This document shows positions 34,235-45,430 of a DNA stretch of 64,000 bases, piece after piece (within the stretch, counting starts at the first letter, position 1; each line of letters begins with the position of its first letter). The translations under genes were made by a program, and so were the position numbers. The notes below the pieces were generated by a model. It made no database searches and had not been told where the DNA came from. It saw only the letters and a program-made list of their open reading frames with translations. Location of the stretch: positions 25,889,346 through 25,953,345 of the forward strand of contig CM024766.1 in the NCBI GenBank assembly GCA_014218235.1, written 5' to 3'. The stretch is from Colocasia esculenta (taxonomy: Eukaryota > Streptophyta > Magnoliopsida > Alismatales > Araceae).

Positions 34235-34659
34235 CACATCCCTTTTGCAACCTAGAGAGCTCTCTTGGCTCTTTACTAGAAAGGAAACCCTAACTGAGAG
34301 AGAGAGGAAGGACTGACCTTGGAGGGCTTGGATCCGGCGACTGGAGGCATTTTCTGGTGATCTTCTACGACAAGGAGGAAGGCCATACGTAGGAGAAGGC
34401 TTCCCTGGCGTTGGACTGCAGCCTGCAACCCCCTAGAACCCGGAGCAAAGGATTTCTGGAGGCTTCTTGGCGCTGCACAAGGAGGCTTCATTGGCTATTT
34501 TGATCCGTTTAGAGGTTTTTCTTAAGGCAAGTAAACCCTAGATCTTGAGCTTGTGCATGTCCCCTAAGTCCTAGTAAATTTTGTGGGTTTTTATCGTGTT
34601 CTGGATTCCCCCATTCTTCTTGAATCTGGAGCTCGGTTTGTGTTTTTACACAGACAAGA

Positions 34660-34765
34660 ACTAGACAGCAAGATAACTTGCAGTCAAGTTCTTCTATTAG
34701 CGGCCAACGATGTTGCCGTTAAGTCCTTTAAACGGCCAGACTATGCCGTTAAGTTCCTCAGGACA
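34660..34765. promoter_or_regulatory. Second word cluster, downstream of TATA (GCCGTTAAG type)
   Basis: GCGGCCAACG, TTGCCGTTAAGTCC, AAACGGCCAGAC and ATGCCGTTAAGTTCC occur about 450-520 bases after the TATA box. This is the same place as 4610-4730 in the sister LTR, where the words read TGCCGCCAAGTT. Confidence 0.6.
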
Positions 34766-37423
34766 GAACAGCGAACTGTTCTCTCCTCCTATATGATAAA
34801 TTTTCGATCTGTTTCGCATGAGGATATATTGTAAGCACTATTTGTTATGTAATATGGTTAATGGCATGTGTTTGAGAGATTTTTATATTTTTCTGTGATT
34901 TATCTAAATTGTTAGAATTATGTGAAACACATGTGAAATGAAGAACATGGGTATGGTAGCTTACTGTTTGCATGATCCATGTGTAATTAGACTTCCATAA
35001 AATTTTCAGATGAGGTAAATGCATGTCAGTCCATGTCCCGAAAATTTGGGAAATTTCCCCTGAATATGAAGCCGGTTATAATTTTTTTATTATAAAATAG
35101 AGAGCATGCCTAGATTGGTTTAAGACTCCGGAAGAATTTGCATGTGGTGCAAAAATTTTGGGGAAAATTTCTGTGACATTATGAATGATAGGTATAGACC
35201 TGTGAATAGTTAATTCGAACATTCATGTTATTTTCCATGATAAATTGAATTAAAAATGACATGAGATTGAATGTTTTAATTTCTGTAAATGTAATATGAT
35301 TCAGAAAAATATGAAAATTTGCATGTGTGATCATAAACCTGAAATTAGTCTGTGGTTAAATTCTCATGTTAATTGGATAACTATAGAGTGCTCTATGAAA
35401 TTTTCATGCGAAAACGAGTGTTCAACGCATGCTAATATGAACATGGTTGGTGTTGTATGTTTCAACCTGATTAGTGTCAGGTACTGAATGTTTTTTTTCT
35501 GTTAACAGCAGTATCATGTTAGGGTTAACTGAGACATGTGGAATTTATGAAGGTAACATATAAAATGATTCAACAAAATAAGTAAAACATGTGAATAATG
35601 TGTGAAAATGTGATAAAGCGAATGTAATGTGTAATAATTGGGCCGAAATGACACTGCTACCCTAGGGGCCTCGAGAGTTGTACATAGAAAAGTCCCTATG
35701 GAAAACTCTATGTGTAAAAAGTTTGTCCTAAAGGCATTAGGGAAATCCCAGAGGTGGACAAGTACCACTGGATAGGGTGGAGAGGGCTTCTCCCGGTCTG
35801 TGCAGTTACCAAGATTCACCACTGTATTGCCTAGGTGGTGGGTAAGTGATTATGAGTCGTGTTATGAGTTATGCGTTGTGAAAAGAGTTATGAGAATGAG
35901 ATATTTGTTAGTGTCCTCTACTAGTAGTTAGGACTATGTGTCATGGCAATTTGTTTAAGCAATGAAATATGAATAAAGTGTGAAATGATATGTGAATGTG
36001 GCACATGGTAAGTGCAAATGATATGATATGTGATAAGCAAAAACAAGAGTAAATGATATGATAAGTATGTGAAATGAGACGTGAGGGAGAGTAAATGCAA
36101 ATGAGAAATTGTGAAATTGTGATCCATGATATGTTAATGTGAAATAATGTTATAACAACAACCTTAAAGTGTATGAAGTGATAGTGGGCTTGCATGTGAA
36201 AACTAGTTTACTAGCATGCCATGTTTATGTTTTCCATATGTTAATATCTCAATCGAAATGCCATGCTTAGTATCATATCATGTAGTTTAACATTCATCAT
36301 GTAATGGTGTATATGAGTAAACTTAGACAACCATGATTATTTTTGCAACACAAACTATGAACATGTAGACTTACCTAAGGATAAGATAATATGTGAATAA
36401 TTATGGATCCATGTAATTGAATGAAATGCATACAAGAACCAAATAAAGTGTGATTATGAACATGGTAAATGCATGAATAATATTTGGATTCCATGCTAGT
36501 TGAAATGCTCAATTAGTATAAAAGTTTTATACTTAAGTGCTTATAGATTGCTAAATGGTTTCACCATGTTTTAACCTTCAAGTCATGCTATAAAATGTCA
36601 AGCTATGTGCATGTGATTTTATTATGTTAAAACAGAAAGTAAATTGTATAAATAAATACGAAAATGGCATGTGAAAGGAAAGTAGTCATCGTGCTAGCTT
36701 GTTCTCTTTCCTTATGCTCAACTTTATGCTTTAGTAATAGAGATATCTATGGAATGAAATAATGTGTGGACGAACCATGCTACATGTTAGGTGTATGGAA
36801 TATGTACATGTGTATGATGTAATGCTCATGATTTAGAATAGAAATATGATAGACTAAAGCATGCTCATATGAATATAATACGTATTGCTAGTTAAGGGTA
36901 AGGGCCATGAGTACTTTCTTGAATTGATGATAGTGTGCATCTCTTTAATGTTAATGCCTTATTGTGAGTGTGACATGTTTAAGTTTAAGTCTTTGGTTTG
37001 CTTGCTGAGTCTTTGGACTCACCCTTGCCTCAGCGTACAGGTTGACGGGTATCATGCACTAGAAAGAAGCTTAGTGAGGATCGCCAATCAGAAGACCATT
37101 TTGTGGAGCTGCGACTAGTTGTACTTTTCTTTTTCTCATAGTATTAAAAGAATTATTGTATGGACAATATTTGGACAATGTAGTTCTTTTATCTTGTATT
37201 AATGTGAACATTGTCGTTCTATTTCGCTATTTAGATTGTGGAATGTGTGTTGGTGATGGGTTAAAAGTTGAGTTATTTATTTTATTCCGCTGTACTCTAT
37301 TGCTATCCAAGTACATATCAACCTATCGACTAGTGTTGGGTACATGTCCCACTGTGACGATGCCCTTTATACCGATGGGGATTGGTATAATCGTACTGGT
37401 ATGAAGGGGGTCGTTATAGCGAT

Positions 37424-37485
37424 ACTGTCACGGTAGCCCAAGCCGTCGCGACCAGGTCGCGATGCTCAAGAGCGTCGCAATTATT
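37424..37485 (-). repeat. Right part of the interrupted chromovirus LTR, with TCGCGA words
   Basis: ACTGTCACGGTAGCCCAAGC continues the host LTR broken at 33178 and matches 51427-51480. It contains CCGTCGCGACC, GGTCGCGATGC and GCGTCGCAAT. Homology ends near 37485. Confidence 0.8.
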
Positions 37486-37497
37486 TGCTTTAAACGT

Positions 37498-37800
37498 GAC
37501 TTCCATCCTTGTTAAAGAAGTTATGATCACCTGCTTATTTGCTTTAAACGTGTGAATTCTCTTTTGAAAACTATGTATCGATCCTTTATAATCTTGTTTT
37601 AGTTGTGTGTCTGTAGGATTCTCTTCCTATCTCTTCTCCTTTCTAAGTCCTTGACTTCCACCCTTGTTAAAGAAGTTATGATCACCTGCTTATTTGCTTT
37701 AAACGTGTGAATTCTTATTTAAAAACTATGTATCCATCCCTTATAATCTTGTTTTAGTTGTGTTTCTGTGGGATTCTCTTCCTACTCTTGCTCTCTTCTT
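37498..37800 (+). repeat. Tandem duplication, period 155
   Basis: GACTTCCAYCCTTGTTAAAG begins at 37498 and again at 37653. Both copies run through GATCACCTGCTTATTTGC, TTATAATCTTGTTTTAGTTG and GATTCTCTTCCTA. A partial third piece (TTATTTGCTTTAAACGTG) precedes the first copy at about 37481. Copies differ at a few positions. Confidence 0.8.
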
Positions 37801-38384
37801 CCTACATTTCAACGTAGTTCCAATAGTTTGAAGGGATCCTTTACCATAAGTTTGTTGGTTTCCAGATTTGGGAGTTAGTTCCATGGTAAGAATTAAGCTT
37901 TTCATCATGTATGATTTAGTGTTTGGCCATGGGAGACAATACATTTCTGTCCTTCCTTCATAACTCGTTTAACTCTGAAATCATATTGACCATTGATATG
38001 AACTATATCCCGTATCTTTACTTTCACTTTCTTGTTATGTTAGCTTCATACTTAAGACTGAGATCATACTTGGATAAAGTATTAATCATGTTAGGAGTGA
38101 TAGAAAAGCTTGGTAGCACAATTTCTAGTGGGTTTTAATCAATTTTTGAAAGTCTACAAAGCACCTGTCGATAGCCCTGCTTCTAGTTATCGATAGGGCC
38201 ATCTTGCCAGTGTTGAGCAACTACCCCTAAGGAATTTAAGAATGTTCTTAAATTAAAATATCTATTGTTTTTTGCTATGACAAAACTCTTTAAAATAAAA
38301 TTTCTACAAAGCAAATATATTAATTACATTTCACAAAAATCATACAGATATATTTCAGGTCTGTACCTCCATCTCAGGATTTTT

Positions 38385-38805
38385 CTCGAAGTCCATAGAC
38401 TCTTTCTATATCCTACTAAATTCGACTGTTAGCTTCGACTGTCAAATCCGACTCCTTCAGAATCGAAGTCAAACAACCTTGAAGATTTTCTAAGTTCACA
38501 ACTTTATACCTGATTCGACTGATGACTCTGATTGTTATAGTCGAATGCCTTACAAAATCCAACTCTTGATTCGACTATCATCTTCGACTGCCATCGTCGA
38601 ATGCTTCAGAAATTAATCTCAGTAATTCGACTACTAGAGTCGAATTGCCTTGTCCTCTCAGAAGTCAAATTACATTGCTATTTTCTTGTTAAGAGTCGAA
38701 TTGCCTTGTTTTCTTAGAAATCGAATTACCTTATTATTTCTTTACTGAACTCGCATCACTCCCATTTTCTTCAGTCGAATTGCATGTTCCTTTGGATTCG
38801 ACTTC
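38385..38805. promoter_or_regulatory. TTCGACT / AGTCGAA word array
   Basis: Fifteen TCGA cores, mostly as ATTCGACTG, CTTCGACTG, AGTCGAATG or AGTCGAATT, lie within about 420 bases in both orientations, separated by unrelated spacers. It lies upstream of the TATA box at 39512. Confidence 0.8.
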
Positions 38806-39511
38806 ACTGATTAACTCTGTATACTCTCTTCTGATCCTTTTTTAACATCTAATGTAAGTTTCTCTCCACATTTTTTCATACATCCTTTTAATGAACTTTC
38901 AATATCTTATTGGTACATCAACCTGTCATTATTTTATTATTATTATTTCTTTGACAGGACAGGACATATTGTACTTAAAATATTCATCTAAATCCTGTGC
39001 AAATTATTTCTGAAATATTCTGAACAAAGCCTCATGGTCTTCTTGTCTTTGATCCGGATTTTGCTGGATTCATTAGACACTATGCATTTATGAATTCTAA
39101 GGCGCATGGCATCTGACAAGACTCACCTACCACTGAGAGACCCATGCTTTACCTTTTTAGCCTAACTGTTTGTCTACTTTTTCTTCTGCATTCGAGGTTT
39201 CTATACCCTCCTATGTATTTGTCTAATCCACCTACCTCAAAGGTATGGAGATACTCTTCTCTATTGTCTTGTCTCTGTGCAGGCATTTATTGAAGCACTT
39301 TTGCAGCATGTCTCCCTCACAGTTCACTCTGAAAGAAAAAGAGCTTATCTTCTAGCTGTGAAAACTACACTCCTTCTGAAGATCTTGGAAAGAAGCAAAA
39401 CTGAAAGACTTATGGATAAAAAACACTTCAAGACTCAAAGGATCCTAGAGATCTCTTCAAAGGGACATATTGCAAACGGCTACAAGCTCCAACGGCTATT
39501 TTTATGAAGTT

Positions 39512-39518
39512 TATAAAA
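39512..39518 (+). promoter_or_regulatory. LTR TATA box (TTCGACT LTR)
   Basis: TATAAAA in the context AGTTTATAAAAGGAGCTC, a strong plant TATA context, about 700 bases after the TTCGACT array. Confidence 0.65.
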
Positions 39519-40661
39519 GGAGCTCAAGCTTGAAGAAGAAAAAGAGAACAACACAAGCGCATACAAGCCTTTACACCTTCCTGTGAACTTGATTCAAATT
39601 CTTCCAAGTCCACACAAGCTTTCTGCAAGCAGAAGTCTAAGAGCTCTCCTAATAAGAAGCCATTCTCTGAAGCTCTCCTAGAAGTTAGTCCTAGATTCCA
39701 TCACCTACCTTGACTCATTTCTTGATCAGAACTACACCCAATTGTTCTAACATAATGCTTACTCATTCCTAGATGTTTCTACCACTTAAACACCTACTAA
39801 ACCAGTCAAGCTTCTTTTTTTTTTTTTACCATAAATCATCACTTCAAAGTTTCAAACATAATTGACCTTGTGAGATCATCAATTTCTGAAATCAATGAAG
39901 GAACAAAGTTCCTTAATTCTTGTGTGTGAACCATGAGTAAATCCTTGTGTGTCCTTGATTCATTACAAGGATGAGTGTGTTATGATGACAAGTTGTAAGT
40001 CTTGGACTCATTTAAGAATTATGCCTGGCAAATAAGGGCTGGTTCAGTCCCGGGGAGAGTGCCCGAATTCGTTAGTGGCCGCGCTGGAGCGATGAGGACT
40101 CGTGGATGTTGGCATACATCAATTCGTGTTTGATTAGTCATCACATCATGCTTGTGTGTGTGAAAGTGTGTCTGATTCTGAATTCAAGTATCATCCTGAG
40201 TTTTTGATCTTGTTTCTAAACTATTCTTGTTCAATACATGTTATCGAATTGACTCATTTGATCATTGTTTTGAACACTCAGTGCTAGCAATCTATACATG
40301 TTCGTACCTTGAGAATTTACATCTGAATAATTTTCATTTAAAGGAATTGAGTTCTACTGGGCTAGTTAGCTCATTCAATTTACGATTTTCAGGTGGACCA
40401 AACGGAGATGAAGCTTAAGGGGGATTTTGTGTGCTGAGTGGACCACATCATGACAAGCATTGTTGTCATCTTTTTTTTTTCTTTATAGACAAGTGGAAAT
40501 GTAATCAGGCTACAGTTTACTTTTTCCTGTTCCTCATTTAGACTACAATGAGGGATATCATGTAATAAGCTTCCGCTAAACTAGTTGCTTATGTTAGTTC
40601 TTGTAATTAAGATCTGTCATATTCAGTAAATGGAATTTTTCTAGAACGTTACAGATTAAAT

Positions 40662-40673
40662 TGGTATCAGAGC
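40662..40673 (+). other. Primer binding site (initiator-Met type)
   Basis: TGGTATCAGAGC lies eight bases after the LTR end CGTTACA at 40653. This fixes the orientation of the TTCGACT LTR. Confidence 0.85.
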
Positions 40674-40781
40674 ATTAGTACGATAAACCTAGGGATAACC
40701 AGTGAGTTGGGGTAGAAACATGGGATTCCTTAGCATGATATTTGTAACTATGTAAATGCTTAACATGATACTTGTTTCAGT

Positions 40782-40905
40782 ATGGATACGAATGCCCAAG
40801 ATAGGATGGTAGCAGCGCTAGAAATGCTACGTCAAGACATTGAGCTATATGCCCAAGCACAGAAAGAAGCCCATATACAAATCAAGGAGGAAGTACTCAA
40901 CTTGA
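40782..40905 (+). pseudogene. Start of a gypsy-type gag, truncated
   Basis: The ATG after the primer site opens a helical N terminus (MDTNAQDRMVAALEMLRQDI, then KEAHIQIKEEV) that looks like a gypsy gag start. From about 40906 the sequence is instead the antisense PMD gene of Tat family 2. The open frame continues to 41093 only by chance across that junction. About 41 gag residues remain, too few to assign a lineage. Confidence 0.5.
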
Positions 40906-43217
40906 CTGCGGGATCTGACTGGGAGCTTTCCGCTGCTGCTCTGGAAGAGGATACAATGTCATGTGCCCTCCTCACACTTGCTAGCTCCGCACGCTGCACA
41001 TACAACACTTGTCAATTTATAGATCAGCTAAATGAAATTGGTAAGTTACTGAAGTCTGAGTATGTACTTACCAGCTGCTCTGCCTCCCTCTGAGCTACCT
41101 CCCGGTCTTGTACAGTCGAGTGCAGCAAGGCCAGGAGTGAGGTGATCTACCCGGTCACGTCCACCTACAATTCATCCAAATCTGTCAGTTCAGTTCAATA
41201 TAAAAAATCAATTCATAGAGTTGTGTTCGGAGATTTACCTATCGCCTCACGCCTCTATAGACCTTTGGCCCATACTTCAAGGTGAATGCCTGCAGACAGG
41301 CGTCGTCGGACACGGCGTCAGACCGGACTCGCCTGCCTCTAGGCTCCCAGTCCGCAATCTACTCGCGAGCCTGCTCGCGATAGTCTGTGGTGTTGTGAAG
41401 TCCCCGGAAGCTCTGGCAAGGCCTAGGGATCCGACGTCGGCTAGGGAACTCCACCGCACTTTGAGGAAGGCCGAGCGACCTCTGAGTCAGATGCAAGTGA
41501 AGGGGTAGCACCAGGTTGAGAGCATGAACCCACACTGTCCTACCGAAGTAGGGGCGGGCAGGCTCCAACCAGGGCTGTCCCTCATCCACCTCCTCTAGAT
41601 ATGGCTGCCACACCACCTGCACACCAAAGCAAATCAGATTAGTAGCCAAGCATTTAATTCAAATCCAATTGAGCTAATAGAGAAAGGTTAGAACACTTAC
41701 ATCTTGCTGAGGGTACAGGTCGATTGCGTCGTACATGGACGCCAGCTAATCCTCTAGGGGGTGTGTGTCATGACACGGCACCTAGCGCTGAGCTATGGGC
41801 ACGAGGCCCAGTCGCTCCAAAGTCCCCCTCCTCAGGCCAAGAAGGTGAAGGTAGGTCCAGACCTATAAGAATGCAAATACAGTCAGATTACAAGTGCAAT
41901 ATAAAGAGTAGTTTAAATAGAAGGGGCATAGAAAAAAAAAATGTACCTTAAGGAAGGGGTAGAATCTGCTGATCGAGGTTCGCTGGTCAGAGGAGCCCAG
42001 ACTGTCGAACTGATGCACCAAGAACGCCGTTCTCCGTGCATAGCTCCCCACTTGGCTTAGGTCCTCTAGCAACGGCAGGAACCGGCAGTGGACCGGGTCA
42101 CCCCTCATGGCAAACAAGAGTCTACCAAGGAAGAAGATGAGGAAACGACATAGGTCCAAGTCTGCCTCAGCTCCTGGCTCATCAGCTAGCACCTCCCTGC
42201 ACCGCTTGATCAGTCGTTGCAGCTCCTCGTCCACCATCTCAGCTACATCCCTACCCGTCTGAAAAAGCCCCAGACTCTTTTGCAGCTCAACCCTAGAAAG
42301 GAGGGAAGACCTCTATCCCACTATCAAGCCTAACAGTCTATGGGCTAGCTCTCTGTAGCATGGGTAGGTGTAACCGCTCACCGGACGCCCATGCACTCTC
42401 AGCCCGGTAATCCTACTGACATCCTCCAAGCTGGGGATCATATGTCCTCATGGAAACACGAAGGCAGTCACCTCTGCATCCCACCTGTTGCGCAGGGCCT
42501 GGGTGAGAGGGGCGTCTGCCATCATCCTCTCCATATGCAAAATCTAAGCGAATCCCATCTCATCAATCCTCTCTCTCTGAAACCTGAGGAAGGCTAGGTA
42601 AACTGCTAATACCAATAGCCAGGAAACCCGAGCCCTCATCTCACCCTGCAAGCACAAATCGGTCAATAAGTCAGTTTAAGCATGCCTCGTTTAGTTGCTC
42701 GGCTGATGTCGCACCGCCTAACTAGGTCGCGACCTTATTGCGACGCCCCGAGGTGCCGCGACTTGGTCGCGACCACCTTAGTGACCCCGACCTTCCCGCG
42801 ATGGCCCTTGGCCGACACGACATTGTCGCGGCCTCTGACCCCGTCGTGACAGTTGATGTCGCGACGGGGCGAGCCATCGCATTCACAAACACAGATCGAC
42901 CAGCGCTTCCCTTGTTTGGCAACCGTTGTTTCTGGGCATCAAGACCTACACTGGCCCTCTTTGGGGCTTCACCATCACATCCACACCATCAATCAAGGTC
43001 TAGGGCTTCGATTGCATACCTTTTTCATGGCATCTTCCCGTGCCATCGCCGCAGCTTCCAGATCCACGAGAGGCTCCTCCTCCTCCTCCATCTCTACCTC
43101 CGGTACCTCCTCTGTCGCCGGAAGCATCGCCTCGCACTGCCGGGAGGGTCTCCTCGCCTTGGATTTCTTCCCCCTTCTGCCATCTCCACCATCGCCACCG
43201 CCTTCCATTGCCGCCAA
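40906..43217 (-). pseudogene. PMD (MAIN-like) gene of Tat family 2
   Basis: Exon 1, 43217-43020 (acidic EEEEEPLVDLEAAAMARED), is spliced with GT at 43019 to exon 2, 42645-41947. Exon 2 holds the PMD core (DEMGFA, GHMIPSLEDVSRITGL, FLGRLLFAM, SYARRTAFLVHQFDSL, FYPFLK). Exon 3, about 41863-41703, begins VWTYLHLLGL; the next exon begins VVWQPYLEE (about 41620) and contains YIADWEPRGRRVRSD. A coiled-coil exon lies near 41170-41068 and the last part (RAELASVRRAHDIV) runs to about 40906. Stops inside exon 2 (near 42528 and 42447) and exon 3 show decay. The PMD protein family acts in the nucleus with PP7-like phosphatase in gene control and transposon silencing. The function of transposon-borne forms is unknown. 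Confidence 0.7.
42715..42870. promoter_or_regulatory. Word cluster in PMD intron 1 of family 2 (TCGCGA type)
   Basis: GGTCGCGACC, TTGCGACG, GCCGCGACTT, GGTCGCGACC, CCCGCGATGG, TTGTCGCGGCC, CCGTCGTGAC and ATGTCGCGACGG occur in 155 bases. They lie in the intron (43019-42646) that corresponds exactly to the family-1 intron carrying GACGTC words at 10700-10905. Confidence 0.8.
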
Positions 43218-43379
43218 GTTTGGGAGAGTGAGAGAAGGAGAAAGGAGAGAGAAAGGGAGTGTGAAAGAGTGAGAGAAAGTACAGAGAGAGAGTCGGAGCT
43301 AGAGGGGAGTTGGGTCGCCGGAGTTGAGGGTTTTGGAGGTTTTGATCGCACAAGAGGGAAGGAGAAGGGTCTGTTGTGT

Positions 43380-43495
43380 TTTTGAATCGCCGGTTCGTGT
43401 CGCGATGCTCTTGGATGTCGCGTTCTTGTTGCGATGGCTAGGTAGGCCGTGACCATGTCACGACCCACCGCCTCGTCGCGACCTTTGTGGTGGTC
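43380..43495. promoter_or_regulatory. Word cluster upstream of the family-2 PMD gene (TCGCGA type)
   Basis: GTGTCGCGATGC, GATGTCGCGTTC, TTGTTGCGATGG, GCCGTGACC, ATGTCACGACCC and CGTCGCGACC lie 165-280 bases before the PMD start (43217), upstream of a CT-rich leader. This is the same place as the family-1 cluster 11400-11690. Confidence 0.75.
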
Positions 43496-43749
43496 ACTAC
43501 ATCAACAGAGCACAGCGCACACAAAATAAAATCATGCTTTTATTGATTCAAATGTTCAAATACAAGTCCTAATTGCCCCTACAATCATTCAAACCCTCTT
43601 TCCATCCCTAATTGCCATCTAATGCAATGTCTACATCAATCAAATCTATATCAAGCATCTAGTGCACCCTCAGTTTCCTCGGGCATGATTGGATGAATCC
43701 TCTTTAGTGCTTGGAGATACTCCCGCGTCACATCCTCGTCCTCCGCCAC

Positions 43750-45122
43750 TTCTTGCTTGGACGAGGCTCATAGTGCACCCCTCCTAATGGACGATGGAAC
43801 TCCTGACATCCTGCTCATCCTGTTCGTCATTTCTCTTTTGTACTTGAATTGGTGGGAAGTGAGAGAGAAGTGGCATCACTGTGTGTGCAGCCCCGCACTG
43901 AAGGTGGCAGTGATCCGGGTTGTATTGGATCAACCCCTCATCGCCTATAAGCCGCAGAGCTAACCCGGTGCGCTGAGGTAGGCGGATCATTGTATGGTGG
44001 AGAAAGCGAGGGTGCATATCGAAGTTCTCCTCCTTCATTGTCTTGAAGTAGATTCGCCATTCGTTTAGCCCTTTAATCAGTGCTGTTTTACACCATACCA
44101 ACAGCGTCATGTAGGGAGGAGCACCAACAAAGGCCAGAGGGTGGTGTAGCATGCTCTTGCATTGGGTAGAGCGGTCATCTGTCGCCTGGAATTTAATGTG
44201 CATCCTAATCCAAAGATCGAGGGCGATGACGGCGCCAAAGAAAGGACCACCAGTAGCTGCAGAAGATAATCTAGCTTAAAGATAACCAAGGACAACCTGT
44301 GCAATAATCATACCTTCCCATATGCAGTCAATAATGCTTAGATTGGGGATTGAGAGGATATGGTCTTCTACTGGGAAAAGAATAACGCCACAAATGCAGA
44401 TGGCGACAGCCTTGGCTATGGCAAGGTAGTTCCTAGTCTTGCGCTTACACTGAGAAACGATCCACTCGGAGATAGGGAGAAGATGATTGTGCGACCCGCT
44501 AGTCATAGTGTACCAATCCTTCTGTTTGGTGGTGATCTCCCTATGTATGCCCCATGAGTTGATGGAGGCCACGGTGTAAGAGAGGCCATACTCCTCTCCC
44601 TTCTTCTACTTTGGGAGCTCCAGCTCCTCCAGTAGTACAGTGGCCTCGAATGCAGGAAAAATGAACGTGTGTGTCTGCGGGTGCCACATCTCCACCAGCG
44701 TAGTAAGGCTGTCCCATACATGCACAATCTTTTGATATTGTTTCTCCAGGACGAGCACAGTCGAGAGCCCCTACTCGCGCAGGTGACGGGTAGACGCCAA
44801 GGGAAGCATATCTAGCATAGGCGCCAACCAGGGGACTTTGGAAAATCTCCTATGGCCCGAGAGGATCTAGAATAAAAGAAAGAAAAGAGAAAGAGAGAGA
44901 GAGTTGGCAGGAGTGGAAGAGAAGAAGAAGAAGAAGAAGAACTAGAAGAGAGAGAAAATCAACTAGAAGAGAGAGAAAACCCCTTAATTGAAGATTTGGC
45001 CTTGCGCTAATGTGGCCGAGCACGGAGGAGAGGCGTAGCAGCTCTGCATGAGACTCCCTTGCAACCTTGGGACCCCCATAGGGCTGAGGGATGGCATGGA
45101 GGGAAGAGAAAGACCTCTTCAT
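43750..45122 (-). pseudogene. DUF7745-like gene of Tat family 2
   Basis: A likely first exon starts at 45122 (MKRSFSSLHAIPQPYGG). The following coding part shows LVEMWHPQTHTFIFPAFEAT and LLEELELP (about 44690-44620), KRKTRNYLAIAKAVAICICG with ILFPVEDH, then after an intron (about 44285-44200) FQATDDRSTQ, NEWRIYFKTM, RLPQRTGLALRLIGDEGL and YNPDHCHLQCG. Each block aligns with the family-1 gene (RWHQHTHMFMFQGFEAS, LAGVFLFP, AWRDYLGYF, YQPHRCQYQLG). At least one TAG (near 44610) and frame changes interrupt it. The function of this family is unknown. A minus-strand TATA box and TCGCGA words lie upstream. Confidence 0.5.
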
Positions 45123-45196
45123 GACTTGAAGAGAGAGAAAAGCAAGAGAAGAGAGGAGAGAGAAGGCGAGCTCTGAATTCAGCCCCCTACACCCCT

Positions 45197-45203
45197 ATTT
45201 ATA
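45197..45203 (-). promoter_or_regulatory. TATA box of the antisense DUF7745-like gene
   Basis: On the minus strand GTCTATAAATAGGGG lies about 75 bases before the candidate start codon at 45122, with the TCGCGA word cluster 130-230 bases further upstream. This gives the antisense gene its own promoter, separate from the LTR. Confidence 0.6.
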
Positions 45204-45334
45204 GACCCCTAGGAGGCTTAAATCTCACCCCAAGTCATACCTAGGTAGTAGAGTAGCACTAGGATAGGTTTCAGAGTCCTAATGGTAGATTAGATAGGCT
45301 TAGGATTAGGATAAGTTCGGTCTTTTTGTGTTTA

Positions 45335-45430
45335 TCGCGCAGATCATTGTCGCGACTCCACGATACGATGCGTTAAGGTCGCAACCACCAAGGCCATCGC
45401 GACAGTGTCGAGGCTCCCAGGTGCGTCGCC
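45335..45430. promoter_or_regulatory. Word cluster upstream of the family-2 DUF7745-like gene (TCGCGA type)
   Basis: TATCGCGCAG, TTGTCGCGACTCC, AAGGTCGCAACC, GCCATCGCGACAG and GGTGCGTCGCC occur in about 95 bases. This matches the position of the family-1 GACGTC-type cluster 13360-13440. Confidence 0.7.

Larger units (their letters stand above)
33179..37418 (+). repeat. 4.24-kb solo LTR with target-site duplication GCGAT
   Basis: It runs from TGTTAGACCCC to GGGTCGTTATA and is flanked by GCGAT on both sides (33174-33178 and 37419-37423). The host sequence on each side is continuous when compared with 51411-51450, which proves insertion and then loss of the internal region by LTR-LTR recombination. 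It is related to the LTR at 3066-7102. The terminal CA has become TA. TATA is at 34228-34234, with word clusters on both sides. Confidence 0.9.
37486..40653 (+). repeat. LTR with TTCGACT word array; 5' limit uncertain
   Basis: It ends TCTAGAACGTTACA at 40653, followed by a primer site, so this is a 5' LTR on the plus strand. The TTCGACT array is at 38385-38805 and TATAAAA at 39512-39518. The left limit is set only by where homology to the previous LTR stops, so the true LTR may be shorter. No coding region is supported inside. Confidence 0.6.

Noticed and set aside
36885..37118. Short open frames near the end of the 4.24-kb solo LTR
   Set aside because: Not conserved in frame with the sister LTR at 6640-6870, although the DNA block is conserved there. 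Likely transcribed non-coding LTR sequence.
42738..43385. 215-codon plus-strand open frame
   Set aside because: It is opposite the PMD first exon and intron 1 with TCGCGA words. The minus-strand reading has splice sites and homology to family 1, so this is a shadow.
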